Origin: Pseudomonas sp. P7548
GTDB taxonomy: Bacteria; Pseudomonadota; Gammaproteobacteria; Pseudomonadales; Pseudomonadaceae
Direction of reading: 5' to 3'
Length of the DNA stretch: 64,000 nt
Assembly (NCBI RefSeq): GCF_013386585.1
Contig: NZ_JACARO010000020.1
Span: forward strand, 62,001-126,000
Both the position numbers and the translations under genes were made by a program. Each line of letters starts with the position of its first letter. The first letter of the stretch is position 1. The notes beneath the pieces were generated by a model. That model did not search any database, had not been told where the DNA came from, and was given only the letters and a program-made list of their open reading frames with translations. Shown in pieces: positions 1-8,637 of this stretch.

Positions 1-175
1 CGAAACCGTATTTGCCTGGCCGGGCATGGGGCGGTTTTTAATTGATGCAATCATGGCGCGGGATATTTATGTGGTTCAAGGCACGGTACTGGTATTTGCC
101 GCCTTGGTCGTCATCATCAACTTAATGGTGGACTTGGTCTATGGCATCCTCGACCCTCGCATCACCTACAACTGA
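1..175 (+). CDS. ABC transporter permease, DppB/OppB type (3' end only)
   Basis: Only the last 57 codons lie in the window; the frame is open from base 2 to the TGA at 173-175. The visible part holds the conserved end of DppB/OppB/GsiC permeases: a FAWPGMGRFLIDAI loop (part of the region that contacts the ATPases), one transmembrane segment rich in V, L and I, and the family-typical tail YGILDPRI. It would sit in the inner membrane and form the translocation pore with the DppC-type permease that starts eight bases later. The family call is firm; the substrate is unknown. Confidence 0.9.
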   Translation, partial: ETVFAWPGMGRFLIDAIMARDIYVVQGTVLVFAALVVIINLMVDLVYGILDPRITYN

Positions 176-182
176 GGCCAGC

Positions 183-1046
183 ATGCTTACTTCAAAAAAG
201 CGTCGGCCAGGGTTTGTTCGTTTCCTTGTCTCCCATCAGCGCTGGTTCGCCTTCAGTGCATTGGTCGTGATTGTGATCATGGCCGCCGCTGCGGTGTGCG
301 CACCGTTGTTCTTTGATTGGGATGCGGTGACCAAGATCAATTTGTCCCGCTCCCTGGTCAGCCCCGGCAGCGACTTCCTGTTCGGCACCGACCAGATGGG
401 CCGTGACTTGCTCGGCCGTGTGCTGTGGGGCGCGCGCATTACCTTGACTGTGGCGCTGTCCAGCGTGGCCATTGCCATGTTGATTGGGGTCGCGGTGGGC
501 GCGGCATGCGGTTACTACAACGGTGCGCTGGCCAGCCTGGTCATGCGTGTCATGGACGCCATGATCGCCTTCCCCCGCACGCTGGTGGCCATTCTGGTGA
601 TTACAGTGGCGGGCAACAGCATCCTCAGCCTGACGCTGGCCATTGCCATCTCCAGCATTCCCATCTACGTCCGCTTCTTTGCCGGGCCGGTGGCAGCCTT
701 GAGAAACCGCGAGTTCGTGCTGGCCTCCAAGTCGATTGGCGTCAGCGACCTGCGCCTGCTGTGGGTGCACATCCTGCCCAACATCGGCTCGCTGGTGATC
801 ATCCAGGCCACCGTGTCGTTGGCCGAAGCCATCCTGATCGGCTCCGGGCTCAGCTTCCTCGGCCTGGGCCCACCACCACCGACACCGGAGTGGGGCTCGA
901 TGATTGCCGAGTCGCGGCCCTTGCTGACCACCCACCCCTACATCCTGTTGGCGCCGGGGTGCGCCCTGGTCCTGACCATCTTGAGCTTCAACATTGTGGG
1001 CGACGCACTGCGCGATTACATCGATCCCAAGTCACGCAATGCGTGA
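183..1046 (+). CDS. ABC transporter permease, DppC/OppC type
   Basis: A 287-residue inner membrane permease of the peptide/nickel (DppC/OppC/GsiD) family. A DppC N-terminal segment (GADQMGRD-like, here FGTDQMGRDLLGR) is followed by several hydrophobic helices and the EAA-type loop around FVLASKSIGVSDLRLLWVHI, which contacts the ATPase. The family-typical end FNIVGDALRDYIDPK is present. I chose the ATG at 183 because GAGG stands 5 bases before it; an upstream in-frame ATG at 141 would overlap the previous gene by 35 bases and lacks a ribosome site. It works with the partial permease before it and the binding protein and ATPase after it. Confidence 0.92.
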   Translation: MLTSKKRRPGFVRFLVSHQRWFAFSALVVIVIMAAAAVCAPLFFDWDAVTKINLSRSLVSPGSDFLFGTDQMGRDLLGRVLWGARITLTVALSSVAIAMLIGVAVGAACGYYNGALASLVMRVMDAMIAFPRTLVAILVITVAGNSILSLTLAIAISSIPIYVRFFAGPVAALRNREFVLASKSIGVSDLRLLWVHILPNIGSLVIIQATVSLAEAILIGSGLSFLGLGPPPPTPEWGSMIAESRPLLTTHPYILLAPGCALVLTILSFNIVGDALRDYIDPKSRNA

Positions 1047-1104
1047 CCGCGATCGGCGCGGTGCTTGCACCCGAACACTCACCCATTTTTCAGCGAGAAC
1101 TCTG

Positions 1105-2685
1105 ATGGGGCGTTTAAAACTCCTGGCAGCGCTGATCGGCAGCCTGCTTGCATTCAATGTACTGGCGCTGTCGACAGGCAACGCCGCTTTTGCCCAGGCA
1201 AAAGAGCAAGGCCAGATCACCTTCGTGCAGGGCTCGGACATCGACACCCTGGACCCGGCCATCTCGCGCAGCGTGCCGTCCTACAACGTGATCGATCATG
1301 TCTTCAACCGCCTGGTCGCGTGGGAAGGGCACGACCATGAACGTTTCATGCCTGACCTGGCGCAGTCCTGGTCGAGGACCGACGACGGCAAGCAATGGAC
1401 GTTCGTGCTGCGCCAGGGCGTCAAGTTTCATGACGGCACCGACTTCAACGCCCAGGCCGTGAAGTTCAACCTCGACCGGATTCGCGACCCCAAGCTCGGT
1501 TCGCCCCACCGTTCCTACTATGCCGACATCGTGGCGGTCGACGCGGTAGCGCCCTACGAATTGCGGATCACCACGCAGCATCCGTCACCGACCATGCTGG
1601 AGTTGCTCGCCAAGCAATCTTCGTCCATCAGCAGCCCGGCGGCGGTGGCCAAATACGGCAGGGCCTACGGGCATCACCCGGTCGGCACCGGGCCTTACGT
1701 CTTCGACAGCTGGATTCCCAATGACCAGGCGGTGATCGAGCGTAACAACGGCTTTTTCGGCGAGCCGGGCAAGCCGTCGAGGATCGTGTTCCGCCCGGTC
1801 AAGGAAGACGCTTCGCGGGTGATCGAACTGCGCACCCAAAACGCCGACATCGCCGCCAACCTGTCACCTGAAGCCGCAATGGAACTGAAGGCGCTGAACA
1901 CGTCCACATTGCTGCGCGTGCCCAGCACCTTCCAGGTGTTCTTTGAAATGAACCTGACCAAGCCGCCCTTTGACGACCCGCGCATTCGCCGTGCGGTCAG
2001 CCTGGCCATTGACCGCCAGGCCCTGGTCAACAAGGTGCTGCTCGGCTACGGCAAGGTGCCCACCGGGCCCTTTCCCGAAGGCACCCAGGCGCGCCGTGCG
2101 TTTGCCCCGGTGCAGTACGACCCGCAGAAAGCCAGGCAGATCATCAATGAGGTGTACCCGGGCGGTTACCCCGGCACGGTGGTGCTGTGGACCCCGGCCG
2201 GACGCTACACCAAGGATCGCCAGGTCGCCGAGGTGGTGCAGGGCTACCTGAATGCCGTGGGGCTGAAAACCGAGTTCAAGGTGTGGGAGTGGGCCACCTA
2301 CCAGAAGAACCTGTACCGCCCGGAGCCCGGCAAAGGCACCGGCAAAGGCTCCAACGACGCAAACATGTGGTTGCTCGGCACCGGGCTGTCGGACGCCGAT
2401 ATCCGCCTGCGCCGCAAGCTGTCCAGCGGTGACCCGCAAAACCTCACCGGCTACAGCAACCCCGAGGTGGACACGCTGCTCCAGCTGGCCGCACGCGAGC
2501 TGGATCAGCAGAAACGCATGGCTTATTACGGCCAGATCCAGCAGATCTTGTGGGAGCAGGACCCTGACAACCTGCCGCTGTTCGATCAGGAACAAGTGAT
2601 GGGTTTGCGCAAAGGTTTGAACGGTCTCGACGTGGATTACGAAGGGACCCTCGATTTCAAGAATGTAGAATTCAGTGAGCGGTGA
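1105..2685 (+). CDS. ABC transporter periplasmic substrate-binding protein, DppA/OppA family
   Basis: A 526-residue SBP_bac_5 family binding protein for the importer encoded around it. Residues 1 to about 31 form a signal peptide (basic start, hydrophobic core, cleavage after ...AAFAQA), so the mature protein is periplasmic. The family's usual features follow: DTLDPAISRSVPSYNVIDHVFNRLV near the N-terminus, RQGVKFHDGT, and VGTGPYVFDSW. The ATG at 1105 is chosen because it begins the signal peptide; longer in-frame starts overlap the permease. These proteins bind peptides, opines, nickel chelates or similar compounds. The ligand cannot be read from sequence, but the lyase gene six bases downstream suggests the ligand is that enzyme's substrate. 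Confidence 0.9.
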   Translation: MGRLKLLAALIGSLLAFNVLALSTGNAAFAQAKEQGQITFVQGSDIDTLDPAISRSVPSYNVIDHVFNRLVAWEGHDHERFMPDLAQSWSRTDDGKQWTFVLRQGVKFHDGTDFNAQAVKFNLDRIRDPKLGSPHRSYYADIVAVDAVAPYELRITTQHPSPTMLELLAKQSSSISSPAAVAKYGRAYGHHPVGTGPYVFDSWIPNDQAVIERNNGFFGEPGKPSRIVFRPVKEDASRVIELRTQNADIAANLSPEAAMELKALNTSTLLRVPSTFQVFFEMNLTKPPFDDPRIRRAVSLAIDRQALVNKVLLGYGKVPTGPFPEGTQARRAFAPVQYDPQKARQIINEVYPGGYPGTVVLWTPAGRYTKDRQVAEVVQGYLNAVGLKTEFKVWEWATYQKNLYRPEPGKGTGKGSNDANMWLLGTGLSDADIRLRRKLSSGDPQNLTGYSNPEVDTLLQLAARELDQQKRMAYYGQIQQILWEQDPDNLPLFDQEQVMGLRKGLNGLDVDYEGTLDFKNVEFSER

Positions 2686-2691
2686 TTGAAA

Positions 2692-4197
2692 ATGTCTAAT
2701 GCACATGCCAGCGAAACCTTGTTGACCGACGCCCGTTTGAGCGCGCCCCCGGCCGAACGTATGGTCAAGTACCACGACATCCCTGCGCTGGAGACCGAGA
2801 AGCGCCAGTTCCATGAGTTCATCGAGGTCGACCTGGCCCACACGGTGATGCTGGTCGAACAGAAGATCCTGTCGCGGCCGGTCGGGCAGGCCATCCTCGC
2901 CGAGTTGCGGCGCATACGGGGCATGTCCCCGACGGATTTCCCCTTCGATGTGAAGAAAGGCAGCTTCCTGCTGCAAGTCGAGTCTTACCTGTTCGCCAGG
3001 ATCGGCGAAGACTCCGCCGGCCAGATGCACACCGGCCGCAGCCGTATCGACCAGGGCGCGACGGTGCGCCGGCTGTATGACCGCACGCGCATCCTGGCAG
3101 TGCTGGAGCGTATCAATGAGTTCCAGGTGGCCTTGATCGAGAAAGCCGCGCAGCACGCCGGCACCATCATGCCCGGCTACACCCACATGCAGCACGCCCA
3201 GCCCTGGGTGTTCGGCCACTATCTGCTGAGCTTTACCTCGCGCCTGCACGACAGCTTCAGCCGGTTGATGCACGCTTATACCCGAGTCAACCGCAACCCG
3301 TTGGGCGCGGTAGGCCTGGCGGGCACATCCTGGCCGCTGGACCGTGAGCGCACCACGCACTTGCTGGGTTTCGACAGCCTGGTGGAAAACTCCAAGCTGG
3401 GCCGCGAAGCCTGGTATGCGGCAGAAACCATCGGCGCGCTGTCCTTTGTCATGGCCGACCTGAATGACCTGGCGACCGACCTGCACATCTGGTCCAGCGT
3501 CGAGTTTGCGACGGTGGAAAGCCACGACGGTTACTGCGGCACCAGCAGTATTTTCCCGCAGAAGAAAAACCCCAGCGGCCTGGAGACCATCAAAAAAGCC
3601 GCTGGCGGTTCGGTGACCTGGCTCAGCACCGCGCTGGCCACCTTTCGCTCCGAAGGCACCGGCGACCAGGCCATGCGCGACCTGCCGCTGATCCACGACG
3701 CCCTCGCCACCACCGAAGGCATGCTGGACCTGTTCACCGGCATCATTGAAACCCTGGTGGTGCATGAAGACCGCATGGCCGAGCTGTTGTCCGGCAGTTG
3801 GTGCACGGCCAGCAACCTGGCCGACGTGATTGTGCGTGAGCGGGGCGTCTCGTTCCGCCAAGTGCATCACGTGGTGGCGCGGCTGGTGCGCAACTGCCTG
3901 ATGGCAGGCGTGGCGCCGGGCGCTGTCACGGGGGCGGCGCTGGATGAGGCGGCGCTGGAAACCATCGGCTCCACCCTGGGTTATTCCGACGAGCAGGTCC
4001 GTGATGCCCTGAACCCTCGACGCTTTGTCGAAACGCGTACCTCCACCGGTGGCGTTGGCCCTGGTGAGGTCAGCCGTCTGCTGGCAGTCGCCAGCAGCGA
4101 GCTGCAGCAGGACCGTGAATGGGTCGCCCAGCACCGGCAACACGTCGCCCGTTCGCGTGCCGACCTGGATGCCGCCGTATCGCGCATCGTCGATTAA
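2692..4197 (+). CDS. argininosuccinate-lyase-family enzyme linked to the ABC importer
   Basis: A 501-residue member of the aspartase/fumarase superfamily, closest in motifs to argininosuccinate lyase (ASL). These enzymes cleave a C-N bond and release fumarate. Seen: HTGRSRID at 113-120, where ASL has HTGRSRND; GYTHMQHAQP with catalytic-type His165; and the signature GTSSIFPQKKNP near 283-294, where ASL has GSSLMPQKKN. Ser286 would be the catalytic serine. The Asn-to-Ile and Met-to-Phe changes, the extra length (ASL is about 460 residues) and the place inside a transporter operon argue against housekeeping argH. EDDS lyase, an ASL-like enzyme encoded with a transporter in an EDTA degrader, is a known parallel. 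I infer cleavage of an imported N-substituted aspartate-type compound. ATG 2692 is preferred over a TTG two codons earlier. Confidence 0.82.
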   Translation: MSNAHASETLLTDARLSAPPAERMVKYHDIPALETEKRQFHEFIEVDLAHTVMLVEQKILSRPVGQAILAELRRIRGMSPTDFPFDVKKGSFLLQVESYLFARIGEDSAGQMHTGRSRIDQGATVRRLYDRTRILAVLERINEFQVALIEKAAQHAGTIMPGYTHMQHAQPWVFGHYLLSFTSRLHDSFSRLMHAYTRVNRNPLGAVGLAGTSWPLDRERTTHLLGFDSLVENSKLGREAWYAAETIGALSFVMADLNDLATDLHIWSSVEFATVESHDGYCGTSSIFPQKKNPSGLETIKKAAGGSVTWLSTALATFRSEGTGDQAMRDLPLIHDALATTEGMLDLFTGIIETLVVHEDRMAELLSGSWCTASNLADVIVRERGVSFRQVHHVVARLVRNCLMAGVAPGAVTGAALDEAALETIGSTLGYSDEQVRDALNPRRFVETRTSTGGVGPGEVSRLLAVASSELQQDREWVAQHRQHVARSRADLDAAVSRIVD

Positions 4198-4207
4198 AGG
4201 AGCAGGC

Positions 4208-6040
4208 ATGGAACAGAATCTGGTAGCCCGTGTGCGCAACCTGAGTGTCGGGTTCGGGCCGCGGGGCAGTGAGTCCGCCGTGGTGCGCGATGTGTCCTTC
4301 GAGGTCATGCGTGGCCAGACCCTGGCCATTGTCGGCGAGTCCGGCTCGGGCAAGTCCGTCACATCGATGGCCATGATGGGGCTGGTCAAACGCGCCGGTG
4401 GCCGCGTGTTGTCCGGCTCGATGGAGTTGCACACCCGCAACAACGAGACCATCGACCTGGTCAACGCCCCCGAGTCGGTGTTGCGCCGCCTGCGGGGGGC
4501 GGCCATGTCGATGATCTTCCAGGAGCCGATGACTTCGCTCAACCCGGTGTTCAAGATCAGCGCCCAACTCACCGAGGCCATCGTGCTGCACAAACGCTGC
4601 AACCGCGCGGCAGCCGAGGCGCAGGCCTTGCGCATGCTCGACCTGGTGCGCATCCCCGATGCCCGGCAGGTCATGGGCCGATATCCCCACGAGCTGTCGG
4701 GCGGCATGCGCCAGCGCATCATGATCGCCATGTCGCTGGTGTGTGAACCGACGCTGCTGATCGCCGACGAACCGACCACGGCGCTGGATGTCACGGTGCA
4801 GGCGCAGATCCTGCGGATCATCAAGGAGCTGCAAGAGGACCTGGCCATGGGCGTGATCTTTATCACCCATGACATGGGCGTGGTGGCCGAAGTGGCCGAC
4901 CAGGTGATGGTAATGAAGAAGGGCGAGACCGTCGAGCACGGCGCGGCCCGCGAGGTGTTGCTGGCGCCCACGCAGCGTTATACCCAGGCGTTGCTGGCGG
5001 CGGTGCCGAAGATCGGCTCGATGCGCGGCACGTCGCTGCCGGCCAAGTTTGCACTGATCGAGGACAACACCGAGCCAACCCAAGCATTGCCGCCGCTGGC
5101 GCCTGACTACGCCGGTGCGCCGATCCTGAGCGTGAAGGCGCTGTCCATCCGCTACGACCTCAAGGGCGGGCTGCTGGGCAAGGTCCAGCGCCGGGTGCAT
5201 GCGGTCGAAGGGATCGACTTCGATATCTACCCGGGAGAAACCCTGGCCCTGGTGGGTGAGTCCGGGTGTGGCAAGTCCACCAGCGCCCGCGCGGTGGCCG
5301 GGCTGATGCCGATCCAGGGCGGGGACATCCGGTTCGGCGGCCAGAACCTCGCCAGCCTGAGCAAGGGCGGCATGCAACGCCTGCGCCGGGATATCCAGAT
5401 GGTGTTCCAGGACCCCTATGCGTCGTTGAACCCGCGCCTGACCATCGAGGACAGCCTGCTGGAACCGCTGCAGGTGCACCGGATTGCCCAAGGCGAGGCG
5501 GCGCGCAAGATCGTGCTCGATTTGCTGGAGCGGGTCGGGCTGTCGGCCGAGCATGCCCAGCGCTATCCCCACGAGTTCTCGGGTGGGCAGCGCCAGCGGA
5601 TTTGCATTGCGCGGGCGCTGACCCTGTCGCCCAAGCTGATCATCGCCGATGAGGCCGTGTCGGCGCTGGACGTGTCGATCCAGGCCCAGGTGATCAACCT
5701 GCTGCAGGACCTGCAACGGGACATGGGTATTGCGTTTCTGTTTATCTCCCACGACCTGGCGGTGGTGGAGCGCGTCAGCCACCGGGTGGGAGTGATGTAC
5801 CACGGACGCATTGTCGAAATCGGCCCGCGCCGTGCGGTGTTCGAAAACCCGCAGCACGCCTACACGCAAAAATTGCTGAGCGCCGTGCCGTCGGCAGACC
5901 TCAACGCGGCCAGGACGCCCTTCAGCTTGATGGAGGAGGCGGTGCCGAGCCGCATCTACGATGTGAATCACCGTGCGCAAGCCATGAGTTATCGGGAAGT
6001 CAGCCCCGGTCACTTTGTGGCGACCTCGGCGGTTGCCTGA
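4208..6040 (+). CDS. fused double ATPase of peptide-type ABC importer (DppD-DppF/GsiA-like)
   Basis: A 610-residue cytoplasmic ATPase that joins two nucleotide-binding domains. Domain 1 has Walker A GESGSGKSVTS, signature LSGGMRQRI and Walker B LLIADEPTTALD; domain 2 has GESGCGKST, FSGGQRQRI and LIIADEAVSALD. Each domain is followed by the oligopeptide-transporter C-terminal region (AVP motifs near VPKIGSMRG and LLSAVPSADL). The layout matches GsiA (glutathione importer) and related fused ATPases. ATG 4208 follows AGGAGC by a few bases and lies 10 bases after the lyase stop, so the gene is the last of the operon. It powers the two permeases upstream. Confidence 0.93.
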   Translation: MEQNLVARVRNLSVGFGPRGSESAVVRDVSFEVMRGQTLAIVGESGSGKSVTSMAMMGLVKRAGGRVLSGSMELHTRNNETIDLVNAPESVLRRLRGAAMSMIFQEPMTSLNPVFKISAQLTEAIVLHKRCNRAAAEAQALRMLDLVRIPDARQVMGRYPHELSGGMRQRIMIAMSLVCEPTLLIADEPTTALDVTVQAQILRIIKELQEDLAMGVIFITHDMGVVAEVADQVMVMKKGETVEHGAAREVLLAPTQRYTQALLAAVPKIGSMRGTSLPAKFALIEDNTEPTQALPPLAPDYAGAPILSVKALSIRYDLKGGLLGKVQRRVHAVEGIDFDIYPGETLALVGESGCGKSTSARAVAGLMPIQGGDIRFGGQNLASLSKGGMQRLRRDIQMVFQDPYASLNPRLTIEDSLLEPLQVHRIAQGEAARKIVLDLLERVGLSAEHAQRYPHEFSGGQRQRICIARALTLSPKLIIADEAVSALDVSIQAQVINLLQDLQRDMGIAFLFISHDLAVVERVSHRVGVMYHGRIVEIGPRRAVFENPQHAYTQKLLSAVPSADLNAARTPFSLMEEAVPSRIYDVNHRAQAMSYREVSPGHFVATSAVA

Positions 6041-6209
6041 GAAAGGCGGGCAGGGCAGCGGCCAACAGTTGGTCGCTGCCCGCGAAATATTCCGGTTCTT
6101 GTGAATTGTTGTGAAGCGGGTGATTAATGGCCCATTGCCCATGCTACCGTCCGCGACGGGGTATCGTCAGCACGACGATTTCATTCGTTTCATTGAGGGA
6201 GCAGCGCCG

Positions 6210-6674
6210 ATGTCTACTACCGTAACGCCCGCGACCGGCGGGCCGAGCACGCCAAAGTCTTCACCGTCCTCGTTCGATGACAAGTTGAACATCGCCAAGT
6301 CCAGCAAGGTGATCGCCGACTACATGCGCCAGAGCGGCAAGTCGGCCATTACCAAGCAAGAGCTGACACAGCTAGCTAACAATGCTTCTGGCAAGGTGCC
6401 CGCCAATGTGTCCGACGCGGCCAAGTACATGGAGCGTCATCCGGACGTATTCACCGCCATCGAAACCCACGACGTGGCCGGTGCCGATAACCTGTCCGGC
6501 GTGTGGAACTTCGATTGGGCGGCCAACGGTGGCTTGAACGGCACCTCGACCGATGCCATCGCCAAGATGCAGGACACCTTTGACCTGGCGATCGCCAAGT
6601 CGGCGCAGATCACCGAAATCAGCACCGCCAAGAAAGCCGAGCTGGATTCGACCAAGCAACGGCCGCAGAACTGA
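6210..6674 (+). CDS. small protein resembling a HrpF/NolX-type (type III translocon) repeat unit
   Basis: A 154-residue, Ser/Thr/Pro-rich-start protein with no signal peptide and no membrane segment. The core, from about residue 25 to 105, reads like the EF-hand-like repeat unit that I remember from HrpF/NolX/HrpK translocator proteins: a helix with IADYMRQSGK, then ITKQELTQLAN, then AAKYMERHPDVFTAIETHD and GVWNFDWAANGGL. That family match is from memory and tentative. The ATG at 6210 is preceded by GAGGGAGC; an in-frame start at 6111 has no such site. It stands alone, ends at a strong hairpin, and no type III secretion genes are in the window. If not secreted, it may be a cytoplasmic protein of unknown role. 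Confidence 0.5.
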   Translation: MSTTVTPATGGPSTPKSSPSSFDDKLNIAKSSKVIADYMRQSGKSAITKQELTQLANNASGKVPANVSDAAKYMERHPDVFTAIETHDVAGADNLSGVWNFDWAANGGLNGTSTDAIAKMQDTFDLAIAKSAQITEISTAKKAELDSTKQRPQN

Positions 6675-6698
6675 GTGACGGGCGCTGTCAGGCCTGAT

Positions 6699-6732
6699 AA
6701 ACGGTTCCCGGGAGGTTGGTCGGGAACCGTTT
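6699..6732 (+). terminator. perfect 12-bp inverted repeat after the HrpF-like gene
   Basis: AAACGGTTCCCG pairs exactly with CGGGAACCGTTT across a 10-base loop, 25 bases after the stop at 6674. The bases that follow are pyrimidine-rich rather than a clean T run, so termination is likely but not proved. Confidence 0.65.
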
Positions 6733-6876
6733 ACCCATCTTTCTTCCTTTCGTGATGTGTTCAGCGCCGATTCAAGCGAAGTGCGCAAGTATACCGATCA
6801 GTGAAGGCAATCCAATTGCAGTGCGCCCGCGATTGCCTGCCATCCGTTTATTCACCTCGCTGTCGGAGATGCCTTG

Positions 6877-7821
6877 ATGCTTGTCGTGGTTGCTGTGCTT
6901 GCCATCGTTGCCGCGTGCGTGTGGTGGACGTACCCACGGGTTGGGGACGTGCTGTTCGAGGTCATCGCCCGTGTCGAATCGCGGCGCTCGCGGCTCAAGG
7001 CGATCACCGTGCCGATCAAGGGCATGACCCTGGCCACTTACCAGGGTGGGGAGCGCCACGCGCCAGCCCTGTTGCTGCTGCACGGGTTCAGTGCCGACAA
7101 AGGCGTGTGGCTGGGGTTTGCCCGGCACTTTGTCGACGACTATCGGCTGCTGATCCCGGACCTTGCCGGCCACGGTAAAAATGCCTTTGTGGCAGGCGGC
7201 GACTACAGCATCGCGGCTCAGGCGCGGCGCATGGTGGCGATGCTGGACGCGTGTCACATCGACAAGGTGCATGTGATCGGCAGTTCCATGGGCGCCTATG
7301 TGGCCACCTGGTTGGCGACCCATTACCCGCAGCGCGTGATTTCCCTGGGACTGATCGGTGCGGCGGGTGTGCACTTGCCGCAACCGAACGAAGTGGAAGA
7401 ACTGGTCAACCGCGGCGACAACCCGTTCCTGATTCATTCACGGGCACAGTTCGACCGCTTTTTCGCCATGACCATGGCCGCGCCACCCTACATTCCTGAA
7501 GTGCTGCTGGCCGCCGAAGCACACACCTACATCCGCCGGCGCGAGGCCTTGACTGAGATCTTCGCCAACTTCTCCGACAGCCCGCGCCTGGAACCCTGGC
7601 TGCCCCAGGTGCGGGTGCCCAGCCTGATCCTGTGGGGCCGCGAAGACCGCATGGTGCCAGTGGCCAGCGCGCACACCTGGCTGGCGGGCATTCCCCATGC
7701 GCACCTGGAGATCCTCGACGGCATCGGCCACCTGCCGATGATCGAGTGCACCGAGCAAACCGCAGCGCACTGTCGCCGGTTTCTCGAGCGCGCCAAAGTG
7801 TATTCCTCGATCCGCCCCTAG
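6877..7821 (+). CDS. membrane-anchored alpha/beta hydrolase
   Basis: A 314-residue alpha/beta hydrolase. Residues 1-20 are strongly hydrophobic (LVVVAVLAIVAACVWW), which suggests an N-terminal membrane anchor. The oxyanion-hole region LLLHGFSADKGVW, the nucleophile elbow GSSMG (serine nucleophile), the acid region GREDRMVP and the late histidine GIGHLPMIE give a complete Ser-Asp-His triad. The substrate is probably an ester or lipid, but sequence does not fix it. ATG 6877 has GGAG about eight bases upstream; a TTG three bases earlier is possible. It is alone, between a terminator and a LysE-type gene. Confidence 0.85.
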   Translation: MLVVVAVLAIVAACVWWTYPRVGDVLFEVIARVESRRSRLKAITVPIKGMTLATYQGGERHAPALLLLHGFSADKGVWLGFARHFVDDYRLLIPDLAGHGKNAFVAGGDYSIAAQARRMVAMLDACHIDKVHVIGSSMGAYVATWLATHYPQRVISLGLIGAAGVHLPQPNEVEELVNRGDNPFLIHSRAQFDRFFAMTMAAPPYIPEVLLAAEAHTYIRRREALTEIFANFSDSPRLEPWLPQVRVPSLILWGREDRMVPVASAHTWLAGIPHAHLEILDGIGHLPMIECTEQTAAHCRRFLERAKVYSSIRP

Positions 7822-7890
7822 CTGTACGGGGCGGTTGGATCCAGAAACCACTACTGTCGCAGGCATACCTCATCGCCTGGATGCCGCACC

Positions 7891-8499
7891 ATGTTCATGT
7901 CTACCAGCCTGTTGTCGGCCTTTGTGCTGTTCGCCTTTGTGTCGTCGATCACGCCGGGGCCCAACAACACCATGCTGCTGGCGTCGGGGGTGAACTTCGG
8001 TTTTCGCCGTTCCATGCCCCATGCGCTGGGGATCAGCGTGGGGTTCATGCTGCTGGTGATTTCGGTCGGGCTGGGGCTGGGCGAGGTGTTCAAGGTGTTC
8101 CCGTGGGCCTATACCGTATTGCGCTATGCCGGCGCCGCCTACTTGCTGTACCTGGCGTGGAAAATCGCCAACGCCGGGGGCATGTCCGAGGGCAGTGATG
8201 CACAGGGCAAGCCGATGACGTTCCTGGGCGCCGCAGCCTTTCAGTGGGTCAACCCCAAGGCCTGGATCATGGCGCTGGGGGCGATCACCACCTACACGCC
8301 GGCTGAGGGCTACGTGACCAATGTGCTGGTGATTGCCCTGGTGTTTGCCGTGGTCAACTTGCCCAGTGTCTGTGTGTGGGTGGTGTGTGGCAGCGGGCTG
8401 CGCAACGTGTTGCGCGAACCGCGCTGGCTGCGACTGTTCAACTGGTCGATGGCCGCGCTGTTGGTGGTGTCGTTGTACCCGATGCTGGTTGCCAGCTGA
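7891..8499 (+). CDS. LysE/RhtB family amino-acid exporter
   Basis: A 202-residue inner membrane protein with about six hydrophobic segments. The LysE/RhtB hallmark is near the N-terminus: SSITPGPNNTMLLASGVNFGFRRSMPHALGISVGF (shown here only as the family block at residues 17 to 51). A second conserved block, FQWVNPKAWIMALGAI, is near residue 112. Members export amino acids or their derivatives. ATG 7891 begins MFMSTS; the ATG two codons later is an equal choice because no clear ribosome site separates them. No dedicated regulator is adjacent. Confidence 0.88.
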   Translation: MFMSTSLLSAFVLFAFVSSITPGPNNTMLLASGVNFGFRRSMPHALGISVGFMLLVISVGLGLGEVFKVFPWAYTVLRYAGAAYLLYLAWKIANAGGMSEGSDAQGKPMTFLGAAAFQWVNPKAWIMALGAITTYTPAEGYVTNVLVIALVFAVVNLPSVCVWVVCGSGLRNVLREPRWLRLFNWSMAALLVVSLYPMLVAS

Positions 8500-8637
8500 T
8501 ATAGCCGCGTGCCGCCATTGACGGGGTTTGACGGGCTACTGCATGCTCGGCGCTGCATGTCAGGCCTGCTACGGGATGTTGCGGCACGAAGCGATTGAAC
8601 GGGCGTCGGGTTCGAAGTATCGCTTCAGAATCCTTCT

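Noticed and set aside
2692..4197. Housekeeping argininosuccinate lyase (argH)
   Set aside because: Altered signature residues, extra length and transporter context argue against it, though a genome check is needed.
1864..4971. Very long minus-strand open frame (1035 codons) opposite the binding protein, lyase and ATPase genes
   Set aside because: It mirrors real genes with clear motifs on the plus strand. High GC and codon bias create long antisense frames; no ribosome site or domain supports it.
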